This document shows, one piece after another, positions 1 to 5,801 of a DNA stretch of 7,877 bases (positions are counted from its first letter, which is position 1; every line of letters starts with the position of its first letter). This DNA comes from Acidobacteriaceae bacterium (GTDB lineage: Bacteria; Acidobacteriota; Terriglobia; Terriglobales; SbA1). Below the pieces are notes generated by a model. That model ran no database searches and was not told the origin of the DNA. It was given only the letters and a program-made list of their open reading frames with translations. The position numbers were made by a program, and so were the translations under genes. The stretch is from positions 1-7,877 of the forward strand of contig JAFAGX010000600.1 in the NCBI GenBank assembly GCA_019237515.1, read 5' to 3'.

Positions 1-1
1 C

Positions 2-40
2 GTGGAACGGGACGTGCGCATCCTGGAAGGCGTTGCTTGA
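2..40 (+). CDS. possible C-terminal end of a convergent plus-strand gene
   Basis: The first bases can be read as twelve sense codons, VERDVRILEGVA, followed by TGA. The mix of charged and hydrophobic residues is protein-like, and the frame is open to the window edge. If real, it is the last dozen residues of a gene that converges on the radical SAM gene, with the hairpin at 105-135 between the two stops. The piece is too short to identify a family, and an open stretch this short can occur by chance. The call rests only on composition and on the reasonable position of the hairpin. Confidence 0.2.
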   Translation: MERDVRILEGVA

Positions 41-100
41 ATTGACTTGGGCGAGTCTTAGTGCCCCAGGTTCCGCGAGCGAGGTCGTGGGCTTCGGTCC

Positions 101-151
101 GGGTCCCACGTTTGCCAAAGGCGGGCAATCGTGGGGCACCCCGGCGCCGGC
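101..151. repeat. hairpin/repeat element downstream of the radical SAM gene
   Basis: Bases 105-116 (CCCACGTTTGCC) pair with 124-135 (GGCAATCGTGGG). This gives a 12-bp stem with a single T:T mismatch and a 7-nt loop, AAAGGCG. Right beside it, 141-150 is a perfect palindrome, CCGGCGCCGG, that ends one base before the radical SAM stop codon. Neither strand has a T-run after the stem, so it is not a classical Rho-independent terminator. It could still stabilise the 3' end of the message or separate two convergent genes. The GTGCCCCACG...CGTGGG pattern resembles sequences I recall as dispersed repeats in Acidobacteriota genomes, but only one copy lies in this window. Confidence 0.5.
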
Positions 152-1210
152 CTACCTGGCAATCACCACGGTCGTGCAGGAACTGCTCAGCTTGGGGAGA
201 TCGCGATTAGCGGCCATGCGGACCTTCAATTTTGGGCGGTGACCGCGAATGATCGGACAATAGAAGTCGGGCTGCGATAGCGCATTTTGCAGGCGCCGTC
301 TTCCAGCACATCCTCCATGGCACGTCTCGCGAAACTCGCAAGGCTTGCAGGCTTCAGGAAGGGTTCGTGCCTGCTCGAAGGGCGTTGAGTTCAAGATGCC
401 GGGTCCGGCTGAAATCAAGTTCGAAAGCGGCTCACCAGATCCAGGCCAATAGACGCACGGTTGAGTGGTGGCTCGCGGGGTCACTCGGACGGTGCTCACA
501 CCACATCCTCCGCTAAGCGGTGGCAATCCTGCCAATGCGCGTACCAGAGGCTCGCCAATTGCGATCACATCAGTTTCTGCAACGAGGCGCTGAAATCCCT
601 CCCAGTATTCTTCATAACCGAGGGCATAGGTGTCCGAACGCACAGCCTGGTACACGTTCACTCGTAAAGGAGCATCGAATTGTTTGGCCACTCGCGCCAC
701 ATCCGCTAACCGCAAATAGTTCGACTTCATCATAACGGCGATGATCGTAACGGGCACTCCCCGGCTTACGCATCTCGCGGCTTGCTGATGGATGAGTTCC
801 CAATTGCCGGAGCCGCGCTGCGCATCTTGTTCGGCTTGCGTTGGGTAATCGAGAGAGAACTCGATGTCGTGGAAAGCGCGCAACTCATCATCTTTTAAAA
901 CGGCAACGCTATGTCCGTTGGAAGTGATGGTGAGCTTGACCGGTTGAGTTCGCAGGTACGCCAGTATTTCTTTGAAGTCGGGATGCATCCCGTTCTCGCC
1001 CGTGCCCAGATTGACTGCGCGGACGGGCAGACGTTTCATCACCGATTTGACTTGTTCGAGCGATAGACGGTCCGTGCGAACTGGATCGCGGTAACAGAAT
1101 GCGCAAGTGAGATTACATTCGTTGGTGAGTCCGAGTCCGAGAGAAATGCCTGCGTCGAGCTTGATGACACGAGATGTGATCGACGTAGGCTCCACTCTGG
1201 CATCACTCAT
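152..1210 (-). CDS. radical SAM/SPASM-domain protein with a Cys-containing C-terminal tail
   Basis: This 352-residue protein should bind a [4Fe-4S] cluster that cleaves S-adenosylmethionine to start radical chemistry. The CX3CX2C motif is at C32, C36 and C39 (CNLTCAFC), and a GTGE element that would contact SAM follows near 69-72. The C-terminal half has a SPASM domain for auxiliary clusters: C236 and C252, then C288-X2-C291-X5-C297-X3-C301, and C318. That spacing is the classic SPASM pattern. SPASM proteins include peptide maturases, sulfatase activators and PqqE-type enzymes, so the substrate cannot be read from the domain alone. After C318 comes an unusual tail of about 30 residues, basic at first and ending SSSCTTVVIAR. 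ATG start; GAAG upstream is a weak Shine-Dalgarno. The gene starts 13 nt after the methyltransferase stop and is the last of the cluster. Confidence 0.93.
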   Translation of the reverse strand: MSDARVEPTSITSRVIKLDAGISLGLGLTNECNLTCAFCYRDPVRTDRLSLEQVKSVMKRLPVRAVNLGTGENGMHPDFKEILAYLRTQPVKLTITSNGHSVAVLKDDELRAFHDIEFSLDYPTQAEQDAQRGSGNWELIHQQAARCVSRGVPVTIIAVMMKSNYLRLADVARVAKQFDAPLRVNVYQAVRSDTYALGYEEYWEGFQRLVAETDVIAIGEPLVRALAGLPPLSGGCGVSTVRVTPRATTQPCVYWPGSGEPLSNLISAGPGILNSTPFEQARTLPEACKPCEFRETCHGGCAGRRRLQNALSQPDFYCPIIRGHRPKLKVRMAANRDLPKLSSSCTTVVIAR

Positions 1211-1223
1211 GAACGATCTTCAG

Positions 1224-2048
1224 TTAGATGTCTGCGCTACGCACGAGGAATTGGCTGTACCTGGCAATTGCAGCAAACTCGGGCCGCCTGCCCAATTTAT
1301 GTTCCAGTTGCAAGATACGCTCGTAGTCGGCAGTGCGACAAACCTGTGGGGGTAGATAATCCGAAAAAACTCGCACACCCCGCTCAGCAATGACCGCAAG
1401 CGACGCCGCATTCAGGACGGTTCGCAGACCGTCGGGCGTAAAGAGTCGCACCCGGCCTCCGTATAAAGATTCTTCTCCCCATTCCGAGGAAAGAGTACGT
1501 TCCGCCATGACCAAATCGCCTACGTGAATTGCGGCCTTTAACACTTCGCCTGCATGGTTGCGCACCAAAACGGAGATTACCGCAGATCGGTTGCGCATTG
1601 CGCGGGCAGCGAGGCACAAGACGTTCGCAGGATCGTCCACAAATTCCAGCACATTGTGGCAGACAATAAAATCGAACGATCGGGTCGGAAACAAGCTTTC
1701 CAAATCGGCGGCTTCGCCGTGGGTTATTGCAATTTTATCCGTGACTCCGGCTTCCTGGGCGGCCTGCCGGGCCAAATCGAGCATTGACAAAGATGAATCC
1801 AGCACGGTGACATGAAAACCAAGGCGCGCCAGGCGCAAAGCGATTGCACCGGTGCCGCCGCCGATATCGAGAGCGCGCAACGGTCGCGTAGCTTGCGGCA
1901 GATATTCCTGCAAATTCGTAAAGGCGAGATCCAGACGCAAACGGCCCTCAGGCGTGCCGAGGTAAGCGGCATACTTCTCCGCGTCATCGTTGAAACGTTC
2001 GTCGTCCTTGTTGGCAGACATTTCCGGACTCGCTGCAGGTTCTGTCAC
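1224..2048 (-). CDS. class I SAM-dependent methyltransferase, CmoM/SmtA-like
   Basis: A 274-residue Rossmann-fold methyltransferase. The SAM-binding motif LDIGGGTG is at 60-67, the acidic residue ending strand 2 is D84 (TVLDSS), and motif IV-like HNVLEFVDDP is at 131-140. The whole length, including the start DERFNDDAEKY and the late GVRVFSDYLPP at 224-234, resembles E. coli CmoM (SmtA), which methylates 5-carboxymethoxyuridine in the tRNA wobble position. That similarity is from memory. The setting among thiol proteins and a radical SAM enzyme suggests that this member may act on another carboxylate or on the radical SAM product. The longest frame begins at GTG 2048. An ATG at 2021 (residue 10) fits the CmoM N-terminus equally well, and neither has a strong Shine-Dalgarno. 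It lies 12 nt after the thioredoxin gene and 13 nt before the radical SAM gene. Confidence 0.88.
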   Translation of the reverse strand: MTEPAASPEMSANKDDERFNDDAEKYAAYLGTPEGRLRLDLAFTNLQEYLPQATRPLRALDIGGGTGAIALRLARLGFHVTVLDSSLSMLDLARQAAQEAGVTDKIAITHGEAADLESLFPTRSFDFIVCHNVLEFVDDPANVLCLAARAMRNRSAVISVLVRNHAGEVLKAAIHVGDLVMAERTLSSEWGEESLYGGRVRLFTPDGLRTVLNAASLAVIAERGVRVFSDYLPPQVCRTADYERILQLEHKLGRRPEFAAIARYSQFLVRSADI

Positions 2049-2060
2049 GAGTTGAACTGC

Positions 2061-2585
2061 CTATTTCCGAAGCAAAGTCATGATTTCTCTTTCGAAAACA
2101 GAAATGTTGGTTGTACCAACGTGTTTGCTGTGGATGTGGCCGTCGCGGGCGATAACAAACGCGATCGGCAGGCCCAGTACTCCTCCATAGAGTTCGCCGA
2201 TTTGCGCGTTTCCCAAGACAACCGGGTAATTCATCTTGAACTGTTCGTAGAATTCGCGCACGGGATCTGGAGTGTCATCCATGGAAACGCCAATAATTTG
2301 TAAACCTTCTTGACCGTGTTTGCTCTGAAGGGCTTCGAACCGTGGAATTTCATCGCGGCATGGATCACACCACGTCGCCCAGAAATCCAGGAGAACCACT
2401 TTCCCGCGATAGTCTGAAAGTTCCAATGGGTGGCCGTTCAACTGTGGCAGCGAGAAATCGGGAGCAGTTGCACCCAGGGTGGCGGAGTGGGGAACGTCGG
2501 ATCGTAGTGAACGTTGCAATACGAAGTAGATGCCCAAAAGGACTAGGACTAGCACGACGCCGTTCAACAGTTTTTTCTGATACAC
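2061..2585 (-). CDS. TlpA/ResA-type membrane-anchored thiol-disulfide oxidoreductase
   Basis: A 174-residue thioredoxin-fold protein. Residues 8-24 are a hydrophobic segment preceded by KK and form an uncleaved signal anchor. The catalytic domain is therefore predicted to lie outside the cytoplasmic membrane. The AhpC/TSA-Redoxin-like domain starts at APDFSLPQLNG (41-51). The redox site is WCDPC (72-76) after LDFWAT, and the cis-proline is P140 in GLPIAFVI. Proteins of this group reduce or oxidise specific partner thiols, classically in cytochrome c maturation. No cytochrome c gene is visible, so a partner within this cluster, perhaps the exported rhodanese just upstream, is plausible. The start is GTG with no clear Shine-Dalgarno; it lies 13 nt after the rhodanese stop, so translation may be coupled. 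Confidence 0.92.
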   Translation of the reverse strand: MYQKKLLNGVVLVLVLLGIYFVLQRSLRSDVPHSATLGATAPDFSLPQLNGHPLELSDYRGKVVLLDFWATWCDPCRDEIPRFEALQSKHGQEGLQIIGVSMDDTPDPVREFYEQFKMNYPVVLGNAQIGELYGGVLGLPIAFVIARDGHIHSKHVGTTNISVFEREIMTLLRK

Positions 2586-2598
2586 GGAGAGTCGCGAT

Positions 2599-3072
2599 CT
2601 AAGCGCCCTTCGCGACCGGGTAACCTTTATCCACCCAGTCCGCGCCGAAGTTGTTGGCGATGTATAGGGCCTTCACGTTTGTAAAACCCATGGCCTGCAG
2701 AACGTCATCCGCGGGTTTGATGTTGGGACAATGGCTCCAAGGGCAACATCCGCAATAGATGACAATGAATTTATTGCGCGGCAAAGATTGTACTCGCTCC
2801 CGCAATTGCTGTTGGCCGTTGCTGCTGGATCCAGGACCGATGTACTCAGAACCAGGAATATGCGCTTGCGAATAAAGCACATGCGATCCGACCTGGATCA
2901 AAATTGGTTTCTCGGTGCCGGAGGCCTTAAGAACTTTGACTAGCTGATCAGGCTTGATCAGACGCGCATCGGGTATCTCACTGGCGTGTTGTGCCTTCAG
3001 GGCCGGAGCGACTGCGAACGAAACCAGTCCGACGATGAGAGCTGCGGAGATATGCTGGAGGGTACGCTGCAT
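2599..3072 (-). CDS. exported rhodanese-like protein with Cys-rich active loop
   Basis: A 157-residue protein with a Sec-type signal peptide: basic MQR, a hydrophobic stretch at about 9-22, and probable cleavage after ALKA (residue 27). The mature part is a single rhodanese fold. The HIPGS motif is at 71-75, and the active-loop cysteine follows strand FIVIYC as C107. The loop reads YCGCCPWSHCPN, adding C109, C110 and C115, whereas classical sulfurtransferases have one loop cysteine and end it with Arg. The usual DVR of the first motif is also replaced (LIQVGSH). I recall similar loops in acidobacterial exported rhodaneses annotated as hypothetical. It could carry persulfide, make disulfides, or bind a metal. 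It is followed after 13 nt by the TlpA-type thioredoxin. ATG start, with GAAG five bases upstream as a modest ribosome-binding site. Confidence 0.88.
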   Translation of the reverse strand: MQRTLQHISAALIVGLVSFAVAPALKAQHASEIPDARLIKPDQLVKVLKASGTEKPILIQVGSHVLYSQAHIPGSEYIGPGSSSNGQQQLRERVQSLPRNKFIVIYCGCCPWSHCPNIKPADDVLQAMGFTNVKALYIANNFGADWVDKGYPVAKGA

Positions 3073-3084
3073 CTATTCTTCAGC

Positions 3085-3114
3085 ATTATCAGGGCAGGAA
3101 AAGCTTCTTCGCAA
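3085..3114 (-). promoter_or_regulatory. candidate internal promoter upstream of the rhodanese gene
   Basis: Read on the minus strand, TTGCGA (3114-3109) is followed after 18 nt by GATAAT (3090-3085), which is five of six matches to the sigma-70 -10 consensus. The -35 is weak, with four of six matches. Transcription from it would start only a few bases before the rhodanese ATG, giving a very short leader. It lies in the 52-nt gap after the flavoprotein gene and could let the last four genes be expressed apart from the first two. Confidence 0.3.
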
Positions 3115-3124
3115 GTTGGGCAGC

Positions 3125-4387
3125 CTAGCCCCAGCGGGGTTGCTCGTCGAGGCTGATACCCAATGCCGTTTTAGCTACGACTTCATGAGTCAGGAACGAA
3201 TTGGCTGGGTGAATTCGCCCGAGTCGTGCGTCCCGGAGTAAACGTTCGTATCCCGCGGCGCGAAAAATACCGGAGCCGCCTGCGACATCGAGACCGAGAT
3301 CGACAACCCGCCACGATGCCTCGACCGCATGGTATTTAGCTGCAAAGATTTTTGATGGCCATTCCGCGCCGTAGTCCACGCCGTTAGACCAATCTTCTGC
3401 GATGCGGTCCAGATGTGGCCCAATCGACTCGATGGCGATCACCATTTCCGCGATGGCGTGCTGGATTTCGGGATGGTACGCCATCGACCGCGACAGGGCC
3501 ATGGAGCTCTTACTTTTTACTGCAGCAATACTTTTATCCAAAGCGCGTTTCGCCAGACCGTAATAAACGTTTGCAAACCCCATGAGAGCCCAGGCGAATA
3601 CAGACAATACGAACGGGTCGATGCCGGCGCCACCTGCGGGCACAACGCGCGCGACATAGCGGTCAGGAATAAATGCGTTCTCCAGGACCGTGTCGTCGCT
3701 GCGAGTTGCACGCATTCCGAGAACGTCCCAGGTCTCCTTGATGATGTAACCTGCGCTGTCGCGGGGCATGAATGCGTGGACAATTTTCGGTTGATTGGGA
3801 TCGCTGTTGTCCATTCCGTGCAGGCCAAGACGCGTCCACACCGGACTCAAACTTCCGAAATTCTTGCTTCCTGTAAAGCGGTAGCCACCGTCCACGCGCT
3901 CCGCCTTTGAGGTAGAAAGAAGCACGGGAATATCGTTTCCGGCTTCAGCGTGGCCCGCAGCGAAAATTTCTCCCGCAGCGGCATCGCGGAGGATCCACTC
4001 CAGGGAAACGTCTCCACGTTTCCAAAGATCAGCGGCCACGCCCAGCCAATATGTATGCATGTTCACGGCCAGGGCGGTTGCCGGCGCGTAGTAGGCCAAC
4101 CGGCGTTGCTCGCGGCATACTTCGGCGAGACTGAAGCCTGAGCCGCCAAACTGCGATGGAAGCGGCATCAGAAGGTATTTCGCGGCGCGGAGTTCCTCAA
4201 AGTCTTGATCAAAAAACCGGTTTTCTCGATCATACGTCGGGGCACGGGACTCGAACCGCTTGAGCATGTCTTCTGTCAGGGGGCTCTGCGCGAAATCATT
4301 CGAGGGAGCTTTCGCACGAGCCGGCTGTGCACCAGCGTGAGCATCCGTCGAATGCGTTTTGGAAAGAAGTGTATCGGGAACTGTCAT
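3125..4387 (-). CDS. acyl-CoA dehydrogenase-fold flavoprotein
   Basis: A 420-residue protein with the three-part acyl-CoA dehydrogenase fold. After a disordered N-terminus of about 35 residues come the helical domain (PLPSQFGGSGFSLAE, 75-89), the beta domain with GYRFTGSKNFGSLSP (168-182) and MRATRSDDTVLENAFIP (225-241), and the C-terminal helices (GGSGIFRAAGYERLLRDAR, 370-388). The family binds FAD or FMN and either desaturates acyl thioesters or, in the DszC/HpaB-like branch, acts as a flavin-dependent monooxygenase. The segment that carries the catalytic Glu in medium-chain enzymes (RDAK...IYEGT) reads RDARLGRIHPANS here, so that Glu is absent. The substrate is unknown. A longer frame exists from TTG 4447, but the ATG at 4387 has a strong GAGGAGA and is preferred. 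Confidence 0.87.
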   Translation of the reverse strand: MTVPDTLLSKTHSTDAHAGAQPARAKAPSNDFAQSPLTEDMLKRFESRAPTYDRENRFFDQDFEELRAAKYLLMPLPSQFGGSGFSLAEVCREQRRLAYYAPATALAVNMHTYWLGVAADLWKRGDVSLEWILRDAAAGEIFAAGHAEAGNDIPVLLSTSKAERVDGGYRFTGSKNFGSLSPVWTRLGLHGMDNSDPNQPKIVHAFMPRDSAGYIIKETWDVLGMRATRSDDTVLENAFIPDRYVARVVPAGGAGIDPFVLSVFAWALMGFANVYYGLAKRALDKSIAAVKSKSSMALSRSMAYHPEIQHAIAEMVIAIESIGPHLDRIAEDWSNGVDYGAEWPSKIFAAKYHAVEASWRVVDLGLDVAGGSGIFRAAGYERLLRDARLGRIHPANSFLTHEVVAKTALGISLDEQPRWG

Positions 4388-4392
4388 AGTGA

Positions 4393-4399
4393 TCTCCTC
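4393..4399 (-). promoter_or_regulatory. Shine-Dalgarno that fixes the flavoprotein start
   Basis: The minus strand reads GAGGAGA-TCACT-ATG, a near-perfect Shine-Dalgarno five bases from the ATG at 4387. The alternative TTG at 4447 would overlap the hairpin at 4421-4445 and has no comparable site. Confidence 0.8.
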
Positions 4400-4420
4400 A
4401 CCAAGGAATCGCTTGTAGCG

Positions 4421-4453
4421 GAGCAGGCGCAGGTTGCGCCTGCTCAATTTTTA
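4421..4453 (+). terminator. perfect hairpin with a T-run on the plus strand, between two minus-strand genes
   Basis: GAGCAGGCGC (4421-4430) and GCGCCTGCTC (4436-4445) form a perfect 10-bp GC-rich stem around the 5-nt loop AGGTT. The plus strand then reads AATTTTTA, so the structure has the form of an intrinsic terminator for plus-strand transcription. The genes on either side are on the minus strand. There the stem is preceded by an A-run and followed by CGCTACAAG, with no U-tract. For the operon message it is more likely an intercistronic stem that alters stability or uncouples the methyltransferase from the flavoprotein. It could also stop antisense transcription. Confidence 0.6.
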
Positions 4454-4462
4454 TCTTGACGG

Positions 4463-5536
4463 TTAGGGTCGAGCTTCATAGACGATGTTGAAAGGTGTCT
4501 CAGTGGCGCGGCGGAAATGGCTGAAACCCGCAGCATTCACGACCTCGCCAATGCGTTTCTCTCCGGCTTGCGCTCCGAGGCAAAGTGCGACCTCTTGCGA
4601 GCGCGAACAAGGAGTGCAAAGCAGAGTGGAGAAGGAGTAGTAAACCCGGCCAACCGGATTCAAGTTATCCTTCAGTTCATCATTGGCAAAAGGCTCGACG
4701 ATCATCCAGGTGCCGTCTTTGGCGAGGGAGCGGCGAACATGCGACGCCGCGCCGATGGGATCGCCCATGTCATGCAGACAATCAAAAACGGCTACGAAAT
4801 CGTAGTCTTTCCCCGGGAAATCCTTGGCTTTTGAGACCTCAAAGCTCACGCGATCGGCGATCCCGTCCTGCTTGGCAGATTCACGCGCGGCTTCGATCGA
4901 TTTGTCGTGATAGTCAAACCCGAAGAACTTTGATTTCGGAAACGCCTTTGCCATCAGCAGAGTGGATGCACCTTTACCGCAACCCACATCGGCGACGCGT
5001 GCTCCCGCCTCGAGTTTCTGCTTTACGTCATGGAGCGAAGGTATCCACGAACTCACCAGATTAGCTGCGTAACCAGGGCGAAAGAACTTTTCGCAACCAT
5101 GAAACACACCATCCTCGTGCTCGTGCCAGCCCATGCCGGCGCCCGTTCGGAACGATTCCACAATCCGGGGGACCGCGGCCAGAGAGCCCAGCGCGAGTTC
5201 GAACGCGCCCGGCAGATATGCCGGACTGTCCTCACGGGCGAGAGTGAAAGCTTGTTCTTCTGTCAGACTGAATTTCTTGCTTGCGGGGTCATATGTAATG
5301 TAGCCGCCCGCGGCCTGTGAGGAGAGCCATTCGCGTAGATAACGCTCATCCGTCCCGGTCTTGGCTGCCAGTTCTGCCGGGCTCATCGGGCCGGCAACCA
5401 GCGCTTTGTAAAGTCCGAGTTTCTCGCCGATCACTACCATGCCGGCGTGAACGGAGGCGCCAAGGTCAGTAACGAATTGTCCAATAAATGCATTCAGCTT
5501 GTTCATGTCGAGGGCGGGGGCTTGTGCTGTGCTCAT
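4463..5536 (-). CDS. winged-helix plus class I SAM methyltransferase, Rv2258c-like
   Basis: A 357-residue two-domain enzyme. Residues about 30-95 form an N-terminal winged-helix dimerisation domain typical of small-molecule O-methyltransferases (GLYKALVAGPMSPAELAAKT, then DERYLREWLSS). The C-terminal Rossmann domain has motif I VADVGCGKG (181-189), the acidic FDYHD after strand 2 (207-211), and the FDCLHDMGDP motif (251-260), followed by IVEPFANDELKDNLNP. A late Cys-bearing stretch, STLLCTPCSRSQEVALC (303-319), is usual in relatives as I recall them. It resembles M. tuberculosis Rv2258c, whose natural substrate I do not know to be established. The start ATG at 5536 has AAGGAGA six bases upstream. 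It is the first gene of the minus-strand cluster and is separated from the flavoprotein gene by 75 nt. Confidence 0.9.
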   Translation of the reverse strand: MSTAQAPALDMNKLNAFIGQFVTDLGASVHAGMVVIGEKLGLYKALVAGPMSPAELAAKTGTDERYLREWLSSQAAGGYITYDPASKKFSLTEEQAFTLAREDSPAYLPGAFELALGSLAAVPRIVESFRTGAGMGWHEHEDGVFHGCEKFFRPGYAANLVSSWIPSLHDVKQKLEAGARVADVGCGKGASTLLMAKAFPKSKFFGFDYHDKSIEAARESAKQDGIADRVSFEVSKAKDFPGKDYDFVAVFDCLHDMGDPIGAASHVRRSLAKDGTWMIVEPFANDELKDNLNPVGRVYYSFSTLLCTPCSRSQEVALCLGAQAGEKRIGEVVNAAGFSHFRRATETPFNIVYEARP

Positions 5537-5801
5537 ACCTGTCTCCTTGATTGTCGGAGCGGATGTGATCCGTTCCCATCTTGACAGGCGATTTCTTGTC
5601 CTTGCGGAAGCTTTGGTAAAATTCGCAAGATTCAGTCAATCCGTCCGGTTGGCAGTTGCGCAAAGCCGCCGGAAGGTGCTGTTCTCGCCTGCCAAGGTCA
5701 AGGTAGCAATCATACCTAAGCGACGTAACGAAGTAACGCCGAAGAAACACCAAAATATCGAAGAGCGGGAATCCTTCGGACTCGGGGAAGGCGTAGAAAA
5801 C
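5537..5801. promoter_or_regulatory. divergent intergenic region with operator-like repeats
   Basis: This 265-bp stretch separates the minus-strand cluster from the plus-strand regulator. Three elements overlap at 5701-5738. A dyad AGGTA-N7-TACCT lies at 5701-5717. TATGAT (5714-5709, minus strand) is a five-of-six -10 match. A tandem 8-bp repeat, ACGTAACG then AAGTAACG, covers 5723-5738. The weak -35 for TATGAT (GTTACT, 17-nt spacing) falls inside that repeat, an arrangement seen where an activator replaces a poor -35. The leader to the methyltransferase ATG would be about 165 nt. An 8-bp palindrome TTGCGCAA lies at 5656-5663. On the plus strand, TTGTCC-N15-TAAAAT (5596-5622) is a weak promoter candidate for the regulator. 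I see no further gene here. Confidence 0.35.

Noticed and set aside
1..137. Possible precursor peptide downstream of the radical SAM gene on the minus strand, beginning GTGCCCCAC
   Set aside because: The frame only translates the hairpin/repeat. It lacks a Shine-Dalgarno and a leader-core look, and it runs off the edge, so it cannot be supported.
33..242. Short plus-strand open frame through the hairpin into the radical SAM C-terminus
   Set aside because: It reads the repeat and the antisense of the radical SAM tail, has no ribosome-binding site, and shows no protein-like pattern.
1812..2303. Plus-strand open frame of 163 codons opposite the CmoM-like and TlpA genes
   Set aside because: Both opposite-strand genes have full catalytic motifs. 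This frame has none and crosses the gap between them.
4388..4447. N-terminal extension of the flavoprotein from TTG 4447
   Set aside because: It would add a basic stretch encoded by the hairpin. The ATG at 4387 has a strong GAGGAGA site and suits the family.
5581..5586. Perfect TTGACA -35 hexamer on the plus strand
   Set aside because: No -10-like hexamer lies 16-18 nt downstream. The nearest, TAAAAT, is 30 nt away, too far for a sigma-70 promoter.
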